Part shown: positions 12,592 to 21,645 of the stretch, one piece after another | How the letters are laid out: every line of letters starts with the position of its first letter | Position numbering within the stretch: position 1 is the first letter of the stretch | Source: Fratercula arctica | Taxonomy: Eukaryota > Chordata > Aves > Charadriiformes > Alcidae | DNA length: 64,000 bases | Direction of reading: 5' to 3' | Assembly (NCBI GenBank): GCA_947846985.1 | Contig: CANTUZ010000008.1 | Coordinates: 6,222,306-6,286,305, forward strand | The notes under the pieces: generated by a model | Database searches by the model: none | What the model saw: only the letters and a program-made list of their open reading frames with translations | Told to the model about the DNA's origin: nothing | Program-made: the position numbers and the translations under genes

Positions 12592-13141
12592 GCCGCTCTA
12601 CTCTGCTCTGGTGAGACCCCACCTGGAGTGCTGTATCCAACTCTGGGGCCCCCAACATAAGGAGGACATGGACCTGTTGGAGCGGGTCCAGAGGAGGCCA
12701 CAGAGATGATCAGAGGGCTGGAGCACCTCTGCTGTGAGGACAGGCTGAGAGAGTTGGTGTTGTTCAACCTGGAGAAGAGAAGGCTCTGGGGAGACCTTAT
12801 TGCTGCCTTTCAATACTTAAAGGGGGTTTATAAGAAAGGTGGGGAAAAACTTTTTATCAAGGCCTGTTGCGATAGGACAAGGGGCAATGGATTAAAACTA
12901 AAAGAAGGAAGATTTAGACTAGAGATGAGGAAGAAATTTTTTACAATTACAGTGGCAAACCACTGGAACAGGTTGCCCAGAGAGGTGGTAGATGCCCCAT
13001 CCCTGGAAACATTCAAGGCCAGGCTGGACAGGGGCTCTGAGCAACCTGTTTGAGTTGAAGATGTCCCTGCTCACTGCAGGGGAGGTTGGACTAGGTGATC
13101 TTTTAATGTCCCTTCCAACCCAAACTTTTCTATGATTCTGT
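12592..13141 (+). mobile_element. CR1 LINE 3' fragment, plus strand
   Basis: A 5'-truncated avian CR1 covering the last part of ORF2 and the 3' UTR. Diagnostic pieces are 'CTCTGGTGAGACCCCACCTG' at the 5' side, the 'GAGCACCTCTGCTGTGAGGA' and 'CACTGGAACAGGTTGCCCAG' blocks, then 'GGTTGGACTAGGTGATCTT' and a terminal TTCTATGATTCTGTA. The C-terminal ORF2 frame is still open for 115 codons (12706-13053), including the family-typical '...[25 protein letters not shown]'. There is no endonuclease or RT core, so it cannot move by itself. It is the first of three same-strand CR1 fragments in 4.5 kb. Confidence 0.95.
12706..13053 (+). pseudogene. CR1 ORF2 C-terminal fragment
   Basis: A 115-codon open frame that is the carboxy-terminal end of the CR1 reverse transcriptase polyprotein. 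It shows the CR1 features: an 'EHLCCEDRLRELVLFNLEKRRLWGDLIAAFQYLKG' type helix-rich segment (residues about 5-40), a '[27 protein letters not shown]' segment (about 53-80), and '[24 protein letters not shown]' near the end. None of the catalytic RT motifs is present because the element is 5'-truncated. An in-frame start codon exists only by chance; the protein has no independent function that I can infer. Confidence 0.85.
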
Positions 13142-14363
13142 ATTACAATATTTGTCCTTCACCTTAAGATCTGTCTCATGGGAATCACTAGTCAATGTCA
13201 TAATTTATGATGAAGGTCTGGCTGGGTAGGACACGAGCCACCAGTGCTAATGGTTCTCTGCTGAGAAAATTACTCTGAAAATGTAAATGCAAAAGAAGAT
13301 GCATTTCAGATAATCTTAGACAATGAAGGAGGAATAAACAAGCCACCTGGGACTCAGCGGCATTTTCTGATTTGTGTAGGTCCTGTTCCCCTCTTGTTAG
13401 CAGCATGTGTGCAAACAGTGGCCATGCATTTTGTACTGATTAGCCTGACGGTTTGAAAGATTAGCTTGGTTTGACGTGTAACAGTGAATGCAATTAGGAA
13501 AATAGGACCATATGTTATAAGGACCTTAGCTGGATAATGAGAATGGAGAGAGATGAAAAGTGTGTTCCAAAGTCTCAGTGAAGTGATACGTTTAGCAAAC
13601 AGAGGCTGTCAAATCTCAACTGACTAGACAGAAGGGCTGTTGCATCTAGTTATTACTGCAGAGGATTTACAGAACATGATGAGTTAATGGCAGATAATTT
13701 CACAAAGCAAAGACAAATAAGTTAACAAAGACAAAGTCATCAAGAGTCTGCTTGAATTGAAAACAACATTGTCACGGGCACTAATTTTCCTTAGCTACAA
13801 CATTTAAAGTTAGAAATAACACACAAAAAGAAAGCCAGTCCACAAGATGATGGTAATTTATAAGTTGTTTTGAAAATTAGGATCAAACCCATCTGAAGTT
13901 TGTGCACCGATTTTTTTATAGTGGGTTATGTTTTTCTTATTCAAGGAATAAGTGGTTCCTGCATATCAGACACACTGAGAAGGCTTCTTCCCTTTTCCTT
14001 TTCTTGACAGCTTTTTTTGAGAAGTGCAAAAGCTGCAAAGAAACCCAAGAGGAACCTGGTGAGGTATGGTTAGAAAAACTTGTTCTCAGAATCAGTCTGA
14101 TCTCAAACATTTTTGCCCTTGTCTTTATCTATGAAATCACTGTCTGTACCATTTTGTCATTTAGTTCAATGCCTCTTCTTTCCCCCAAATCAATGGTGGC
14201 AGCCACGTGTACGTGCCTATGAGAGTCGCACATTTTGTAAACCTCTAGTCATACTTTCTGCTCTTCTCAGACACTGTTGGTTGAGCTCGGTGTTTTTTTC
14301 TGATTTACAGTGTCCCTAACTAGGCACTCTTCACCATCCTGTACTTCCTGCTGTATTCAGAGT
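13142..14363. other. Unassigned DNA between two CR1 fragments
   Basis: No recognisable gene, RNA or transposon in about 1.2 kb. Short open frames carry no known domain. Confidence 0.55.
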
Positions 14364-14894
14364 TGGTGGCCTCACCTTGAGCGTTGCGTGCAGTTCTGAG
14401 CCCCACAACTTAAAAGGGACGTGAAGGCCCTTGAATGCATTCAGAGGAGGGCAACAAAGCTGGTGAAGGGGCTGGTAGGAATGTCCTATGAGGAGCAGCG
14501 GAGAACTTTGGGCTTGTTTATTTTGGAGAAAAGGAGGCTTGAGGGGGGACCTCATTGCTCTACAGCTTCCTGAGGAAGGGACAAGGAGAGGGAGGTGATG
14601 AGGTCCTATCCCTGATATCCAGTGATAGGATGCGTGGGAATGGTTCAAAGCTGTGCCAGGAGAGGTTTAGACTGGACATGAGGAGACATTTCTTTACTGA
14701 GAGGGTGGTCAAATATAGGAACAGGCTTCCTGGACAGGTGGTCGATGCCCCAAGCCTGTCAGTGTTTAAGAGGCATTTGGACAATGCCCTGAATAAAGTG
14801 CTTTAACTTTTGGTTGGCCCTGAATTGGTCAGGCAGTTGGACTAGATGATCATTGCAGGTGCCTTCCAACTGAAATAGTCTATTCTAGTCTATT
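14364..14894 (+). mobile_element. CR1 LINE 3' fragment of a different subfamily, plus strand
   Basis: A 5'-truncated CR1 whose 3' end differs from the neighbours at 12.6 and 16.6 kb. It has 'GCAGTTGGACTAGATGATCA' then 'GCCTTCCAACTGAAATAGTC' and ends in TCTATTCTAGTCTATT, instead of the ATTCTATGATTCTATG type. Upstream it carries ORF2 C-terminal sequence with a frameshift: '[19 protein letters not shown]' in one frame, then 'RMRGNGSKLCQERFRLDMRRHFFTERVV' in the frame open at 14555-14806. The subfamily is probably one of the older galliform/neoavian types (B/C/F group), but I cannot assign it without a library. Confidence 0.92.
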
Positions 14895-15387
14895 TGTGTG
14901 GCTGATTGTTCCTATTTAAACTTGAAACTGTTTCCTATTGAATAGCATCTTTTTTTTTTTCTCCCCTCCCCCCCAGATCAACTCCACAATTCATCAAGAC
15001 CATTTTGAACTACTTTTTTTTTTTATGTTCATGCTCCAGTGTGCTTGCAGTTCCCGTCTGCTCCATGTTAAGTGTAAATGTTATAAGTCTGTGCTCTGAC
15101 CTTCTGACCGGTCACTGATGAAACATGGATTTGCAGGAAGCTGAGGAAGCGCTCTCAGGAGCTGCTTGCCAAATCCTCCTCTTCTGACACTCGGGCCGCT
15201 CCTGGCTTCCTTCTCAATGTGGGTTTGCTGGCAGCTTTTCACTATCCACCCCAGCAAGCTCATCTAAGCTGTGTTAGACTAAGAAAATTTCATGGAGGTA
15301 GCACTGTGCATCTTGCCTGGTGATAGAAGAAAATAGTTGACACAATTCTCAATGAAGAACAATGTCACAATAGTGACACAATTCTTG
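14895..15387. other. Unassigned DNA with T- and C-rich tracts
   Basis: No gene recognised. Contains T10-C-rich sequence near 14950 and a T10 run near 15015. At 15340-15395 a motif close to GACACAATTCT recurs about 40 bp apart, an imperfect local duplication. Confidence 0.55.
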
Positions 15388-15655
15388 ATGAAACTTGTGT
15401 TGGCTGTTACCCATTTCCCTATTATCTTCTGGCCATTTGCAATTAGTTAATTTAACTATTTGTTCCAATATTTTCTTGTAAGAGGGGTTAAAATGACTGG
15501 ATTGTAAATCTCTGGCTCTTCTTTCATTGTTGCTTGGTATTTTTTGGTTTTGTTTTGTTTTGTTTTGTTTTTGTTTCCCAAGGGTGGGTTTTTTTCTGTT
15601 CTAAATATCTTTGACATTTTCCAGCCTTCCTTCTCCTCGCCCATTTTCAATGTAT
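15388..15655 (-). mobile_element. Ancient CR1/L3-like LINE RT fragment, minus strand
   Basis: Blocks resembling the minus strand of old sauropsid CR1 ORF2 occur in the correct order. They are 'TGTGTTGGCTGTTA' and 'TATTATCTTCTGG...CATTTGCAA' (15395-15441), 'TTTAACTATTTGTTCCAATA' plus 'TTTTCTTG' (15451-15478), and 'ATGACTGGATTGTAAATCTC' (15493-15512). These encode the region before RT motif A in intact elements. The frame is lost and a (TTTTG)n tract (15546-15573) has arisen inside the relic. The fit is by eye to remembered family structure; a profile search against old CR1/L3 models would settle it. Confidence 0.6.
15546..15573. repeat. (TTTTG)n microsatellite
   Basis: About five units of GTTTT lying inside the ancient CR1 relic. 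The reverse-complement unit (AAAAC) recurs at 35.86 kb, so this is a common motif rather than a locus-specific one. Confidence 0.85.
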
Positions 15656-16624
15656 CCTAGTTGACAGATTTGAAATCAGAGCCACCCATCATAAAAGATT
15701 TTGCTGTAAAACATTTTCTAAAAGTGCACAATATATTTACAAACGTTCCTCAAAATCTACATGCTGCATTTTTCAAAACATCAACAAAAAACCCCTCTGG
15801 GAACAGAGAAAAGCAAACACCGAGCGAACAGATGAAACCCGCAGAAAACACTGGTGTGTTACAGTATTAACCTGGTGATCTTACAAAGGTTACCAAACAT
15901 TTGAAAGAGACCTCTTCCCTACTCCGAATGACTGTATTTTTTTCTCCCGTGATGCTCTCATTCCTCTTATGCACAGGGAAGACAGGATTTTTTCTAATCT
16001 TTGCCTAATTAAAAACAAAAAAAAAGATCTCTAATAATATAATGACTACTACTTGGGGCCATCAGCTCTCCCAGCTAGTCATTAATCCCAAGGAAATGAG
16101 CCAGGCTTGATTGTTATTACTGAAATATATTGCTAATGTAATTTAGAGCTTCCTAGAAACAGATTTCTTGAATGTATTCTAGTCCTCCTGGTCCACCTAA
16201 GAAAGTGAGCATGAATTTATCCATATACAAATTAAAATATGATTGCAATAAAGAAATGTAGGGTGTTACTCAGAAAAGTAAGATAGTTAGAATTTAAAAC
16301 AGCAATGGAAATGACAAATTTAATTTCAACATCTTTATATCAAGGTTGAGTGCCTGTCTGGAAGACAAGTGTTCAGTACATGTTACGGAAGGTCGGATAC
16401 ATCGATCCAGAGTCCCTTCTGGTCTCAAAGAAAGAAAAAAGCAAAAAAGAAAACAATCATTAGGGAATAGTGGTGTGTGCAGAAAGCGGCTGCAACACGA
16501 TCGGTGTGAAGGGTGCAATTATTTTGGCAACATTTGGAAGGAGAAGAAGGAAACCAGAAAAAACAAGTGTGAGGTGATTTACAGATGACTAAGAGATGTC
16601 TAACATGAAAATATTATCCCCAGG
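15656..16624. other. Unassigned AT-rich DNA
   Basis: No recognisable gene or repeat in about 970 bp; only short A-rich runs near 16015. Confidence 0.55.
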
Positions 16625-17103
16625 ATATGGACATGCTGGAATGTGTCCAGAGAAGGGCCACGAGGATGATCAGAGGGCTGGAGCACCTCTCCTATGAGGA
16701 CAGACTGAGACAGTTGGGGTTGTTCAGCCTGGAGAAAAGAAGGCTCCGAGGAGACTTTATAGTGGCCTACCAGTATCTTAAGGGGGCCTACAGGAAAGCT
16801 GGTGAGGGACTTTTTAGGATGTCAGGTAATGGTAGGACTAGAGGGAATGGATTAAAACTAGAGATGGGTTGATTCAGACTGGACGTTAGGAAGAAGTTCT
16901 TCACCATGAGGGTGGTGAGACACTGGAACAGGTTGCCCAGAGAGGTGTTGGAAGTCCCATCCCTGGAAGTGTTCAAGGCCAGGCTGGATGGGGCTCTGAG
17001 CAACCTGATCCAGTGGGAGATGTCCCTGCCCATGGCAGGGGGGTTGGAACTAGATGATCTTTAAGGTCCCTTCCAACCCTAACAATTCTATGATTCTATG
17101 ATT
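16625..17103 (+). mobile_element. CR1 LINE 3' fragment, plus strand
   Basis: A 5'-truncated avian CR1 with a well-preserved tail. It carries 'GATGATCAGAGGGCTGGAGC', 'CACTGGAACAGGTTGCCCAG', 'GGTTGGAACTAGATGATCTT' and 'TCCCTTCCAACCCTAACAAT', and ends TTCTATGATTCTATGATT. The ORF2 C-terminus is open from 16627 to a TGA at 16870, where 'GAGATGGGTTGATTCAGACT' interrupts the family frame. It is of the same subfamily type as the copy at 12.6 kb. It ends directly beside a CpG-rich patch. Confidence 0.95.
16627..16872 (+). pseudogene. CR1 ORF2 C-terminal fragment, stopped early
   Basis: An 81-codon remnant of the CR1 ORF2 C-terminal region ('[20 protein letters not shown]', then '[20 protein letters not shown]'), ended by a premature stop. 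The family's usual continuation is visible downstream in the DNA ('[20 protein letters not shown]' type) but is out of this frame. It has no catalytic motifs. Confidence 0.8.
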
Positions 17104-17160
17104 GAAAAGGTACATTTTTATGAACACCTTTTTGGGGTACAAGCTGTGCAATCAGGGTAT

Positions 17161-17410
17161 TTTCTTGGGTGACGGCCATCCTGGGATGAGCCTGTGTTGG
17201 GGTGACACGACCCCTCGCACCAGCATGACACTCGGATACGGTCTGTGCACGAACCTCCCCACGAGCGCGAGGGGAGCTGCTGCTTGCTCCTGCTCATTTG
17301 GTCTCGCAGGTTAATCGGCACCGTTGGCTCCGCTCGGGGGGCGTTCAGGGCCATGACGAAGGGGTCATTCCAACGAGAATGGATCTCCAGAGGAAGAGGA
17401 CAAGTCGTAT
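17161..17410. other. CpG-rich patch immediately 3' of a CR1
   Basis: I count about 18 CpG dinucleotides in roughly 250 bases, in otherwise CpG-poor, AT-rich surroundings. It includes GAGCGCGAGG near 17263 and CTCCGCTCGGGGGGCGTTC near 17328. It is short for a classical CpG island. A 99-codon minus-strand open frame spans it but has no recognisable domain. It could be a small promoter/enhancer-like element, a GC-rich inserted fragment, or chance. Confidence 0.55.
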
Positions 17411-20400
17411 TTGACACCTGAAAGCACCACTCTGAAGCCTTCTGTCTGTGCTACCTCCAGCTTCCAGGCATGTTTTCTTTCATGTGTCTGAAAGTTTGTG
17501 AGCAGTTCCTCACTTTTTTTTTTTTTTCCTTGTTTTTCCTTATGTGGATCTTAATTGCTCAATCATGTTAATGTAGACGGCTAAAAAAAATCTAGCTATA
17601 TAATGATATTGAGGATAACTAATTACATAATCAATTTGTCCATTATTTATCCATTATTAATAAAAGATGTAGAAAGAAGTCCATCACAATCAATGAGACT
17701 TCTTACATGTGAATGGCTATTGAACTTGGAGAGTTTAGTCTAAGATGAAATTAGAAATAATAAAAAAAATGCATATATGCCAACAAATTTGCTCAGAAGT
17801 AGCTGGTTTTCTCAATGCTTTAAAGGTAGTGCAGGCTTCTAGATATTTCCCCATTTGCAAAGGATAATATGAATAATGTTCTGGAAAGACAAGAACACCA
17901 AAACTGCCTCGTTGTAATCATTTGAAGACAGATGAAAAATTGAAGCATTTGAGACCCGCTAAGTTCTTTAGTTTGAAACTGCAAAGTTTCCACACTGGCT
18001 CCAGTCTCAGTTTAAGCAGCGTAAGAGCAGAGCTCAATGAGCAACTGAGACTGTGGCATGCTGTATAAATGGTGAAAAACGTACAGCAAACCATGATGTG
18101 AAACTGTTTTATTTCAGTCTTTTGAGTGATGAGAAGATGCCTCTGTCCTCTCAGAGCTTTATTTTGTCAAGCTGGAAACAGGTCTAAAGAGATCAGGATT
18201 TAACAGATGGGTTGTGAAATTGATAATGTGGGTACTGTGCCTCTGGTGGACTCTGATGCCCTTTCTTTCATGATTGCCACCTCCTAAATATGTGTGACAG
18301 CAGTAACCCTGAATTTGGCCTGTGTTTTGCAGCTGGAAATGCTGCGTTAAGAACAAATTTCGCAGCTTGGTGGAAGGTCTGACCTCGCTGTCATCCATGG
18401 TTTTGTTCTCAGTGACTTCACCAGTTCTCACTCTTAGACAGATGAAAAAAAAAAAAAAAAAGGCAAATGACTTAAAACTCCTCAAAACCCTTTTCGGTCT
18501 CTGGACAGTAATTTCAAGCACATGGTATATATATAAAAGATGCAGATATAGTGCCCTGGTGCCCTTCTTGTGCTGGCAGCCCGGTGTTGGGAGGCTCTGC
18601 CCACCTCAGCCCCAGGTTTCGGTGGGACCCACAGGTGACCACGTTGGGCCAGCAACATGGCACGACTGCCCGCAGGGCTCCCCACACCCTTGTGCTGTCC
18701 AGGTTAAACAGGGTAAAAGTATGTTCTCCTTCTGATTAGCTTCTAAAGTTGCACTTTTATATCAGCAATATGTTTATATCAGCGTAACTGCCTCCATAAA
18801 CAACAGTGCTGTGTCGACAAGGTCCAAGGATTCCCATAAAAATTGGTTTTGCTCTATCCTTGATGCATTTCATATGCTGTAGTTCCTTTATTATTTTTCC
18901 TCTCTCCAAAATGATAGCTTTTGGGTTCTTATGATACATATTTGATGATGTTGGCTGATTAGTTTGAACTTCTGTCGCTGATGTTCCCATGGATGTGCGG
19001 TGGAGCTGATACCTCCCCTGTGCTCTCCCTCCGGCAAACAGCAAGGATATTTGACTATCAAGTCGCCAAATGATGAATGTAATGTGTCAGCCAGGAAAAG
19101 CTTAATATTACAACCGGAAGACTGTGAATTTAAGATCACATCACAGCTACCTCAGGTTGAATGGAACAGACCAACTGGTGATTAGCAATCAATAAATAAG
19201 GAAAATACTTGTTTCTGTGCTAAAACCCAGCTGCCTCCGCGTTGTCATCTAGGAGCGATGCACAAATCATCCTTGCTATGCTGTCTGAAGTCAGTATTTC
19301 TTGTATATTTTACAGAACTAACTGTAAAACGTGTTGCTGTAGCTGTGTTGTGGCTGCACTGGTGCGGCTGAGGAAGGCAGCTCACAGGGTGGAGGAGGAC
19401 GAGCAGCCATGCCGCCTTGCTGTGAACTCCCCTGCTGCAGGATTCCCACTTCACTCCTGGTTTTTGTGAGTCCCGCTGCAAACGTCTGACCCCAAACACC
19501 CTGAATTTACAGGAAACTCTTCTACGGGCTTCGCTTAAGTTTGTCCCTGGCCCTAGCAGAAAAATTGAAAAGTTTGCCATTGAGGAAGGATGCGGTTTAG
19601 TTGCTGCGCTAAAGCACGCTTCATTACATTTGGGTTATTTATTTCCTTGCTTTGAATATGAAGTTAGAAATTGATAAGTTACATTGTCTGCAGGGCCCCA
19701 GTGAAAAGAAAACACCTTAGAGAAATTTTGATTTGATGGACGTAGTAATTGCTGGACGCTTCAGGCTACTGATGTACCCAGCACCTAGATCACATGGGAG
19801 ATGGGGGATCTTTATACAGCGCAGTCCCATCTGCAATTAGTTAGTGACGGGGTATTGGTTTCTGACTTTCTGGTATGTACGGAGTGATTTCTGCCTCGTT
19901 GATGACTGTAAACATTGTTCTAAGTACTATTTTATGATCCCTGTAGGAATAGCAATGTAAACAGCGTAATTGTGTTCACCTTTGAGGCATATCTAGAAAT
20001 TTTGTTCTTCCAGAAGAGTGATAACAGAAATGAATACTGCTGACAAGGTAAACAGCGAGACACCACAACCTGCTTGTTAGAGACGGCTAATGCTTGAGGG
20101 AACTACGCATTCAACACCATAAAAAATAGTATTATGTATTTATCTTGTGCACATGTTGATATTTATTCATAAATGTATTACTACATGGGAAAAATATTAA
20201 AAGCAATACGTTTCGGGATCTTTCTTCTTCTGACGAACGCATGACGACTTTACTATCAGTAAACCGCATTTCTGTATGTGGTTATTATGGGTACCACAGA
20301 TCGCATGCATATTGGTGTCTATTTTTACTGACAATTTTACAGCACTGGCAGGGCTCCTCCAGGGTGGATCTCTGTTTGGAAGACAGACACTAAATTCAAA

Positions 20401-21540
20401 CTTCAGCTTTTCTTTGTGTAAACGGAGTCTAGCAAAGCATTCTGCTTTAGCCTCTTGGGTTGTTAGCTCTTCACAGCGAGGAAACCTCAGGAATATTTCC
20501 TATCTCTTGGACTCCTTGGTGTAAGACAAATAGATCCTTTTTCACAACTGCAGGTATTTTCAAAGGGCTTTGATACTTAAGATAAATACATAGATATGGT
20601 TGGGGGTTACAGAGGATAATTTAACCATTGCTTTAGATTTAGATGCCATAAAACAGTAAGTCTGGGGAGGTGGGGGGAGAAAAATGTCTATATATAATTC
20701 TGAGAACTTTCTCTACAACTTTCTCAGTTTCTATACCAAGATTGAACTTTTTTTTTTTTTGTGTTCTGGCTGGAGACACCCGAAGGCTCTTGGCTCCTTG
20801 CACGTAACTTTTATTCCATTGCTCACAGTTTCCCTCCTCCACAGCTCAGAGCTCAGCTGAACAGCAGCGACCGTACTGCAAAAGCGAGTTCCTTCCTCCA
20901 GTTCACGCCTCCTGCGAATCTTTTTTTGAAGCTGTCCTTTTCTTCTCAGACTTCTGGGAGAAGGGCTAACATCCGTCTCCTTTTTGACATGTGAGTCTCC
21001 CGCTCTGCAAATGTGAGTGCTTTGAAAAATAAATTGGGAGGAACGGGTTTCCCAATTTTGTACCAAGGTATCATCCTAATTTGAATGGGAATCCTAATAT
21101 CTTCATGACCTTCTATTATTATATTAGTTTGGGTTAATTGCGTTTAGGTGACGTGTTCCTGTTGCCAGGCCTGAGAACAAATGCTGGACGCTAAGCACAC
21201 GGAGACATTCATGATGCAGTAGTTTCATAGCACTGAAGACAGTTTCATAACATAAGACAAATTCTACAAATAGATGCACCTGCTTATCTGCAGATGGAGA
21301 ATATAAAGTGTGTTATTACAGTGGAACTTCTGAATGCAATTTATGTATTTGGCTTATTCATAAATTATATTCACAGTTTTAGAATAAACATCTTCGGCTT
21401 CCCACTGCAGAGAGAATTATTCTCAGCTCTTAAATACTGCTTTTCAACAGATTAGTCCTGGTTGTAAGATATCGTAAGGTAATAAAGGTACATTTTCCAC
21501 CTAAGTGTATTTGGGGATGGAAAATACCTAACGATAACAA
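17411..21540. other. Unassigned single-copy DNA
   Basis: No recognisable gene or young repeat. It contains T and A runs (17513-17527; A17 at 18445-18461; T13 near 20748), a GC-richer stretch near 18.55-18.69 kb, and an exon-like segment at 20845-20990 described as a finding. Open frames of 60-137 codons occur on both strands without known domains. Confidence 0.55.
18445..18461. repeat. Poly(A) homopolymer, 17 A
   Basis: An uninterrupted A17. No retrocopy recognised upstream. Confidence 0.85.
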
Positions 21541-21645
21541 TAACAACAATTCTTGGCATTACTATAGCAACTTTCATCCAAAGATCTCCAAATGCTTTCC
21601 AATAAGTAATTAATTAGGCCTCACAGCACCCTGGAGAGTTAATTA
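21541..21645 (+). mobile_element. Probable ancient MIR/CORE-type SINE relic
   Basis: The stretch 'TGGCATTACTATAGCAACTT' then 'TCATCCAAAGATCTCCAAAT', followed by 'GCTTTCCAATAAGTAATTAA' and 'GCCTCACAGCACCCTGGAGAG', follows the block order of the MIR-like SINE tail found across amniotes. That order is 'tatagCgccTTTCAtcCaaaGATCtCaaAgcgCTTT...', then 'cctCACAacaCCctGtgaGG'. The typical continuation (a polypurine 'gaaactgaggca' block) is not recognisable, so the copy is truncated or decayed. Identification is from memory of the family; a profile search would decide. Confidence 0.5.

Noticed and set aside
18322..18735. 137-codon plus-strand open frame
   Set aside because: It runs through an A17 tract (poly-Lys) and lacks any recognisable domain; frames like this are artefacts of homopolymers.
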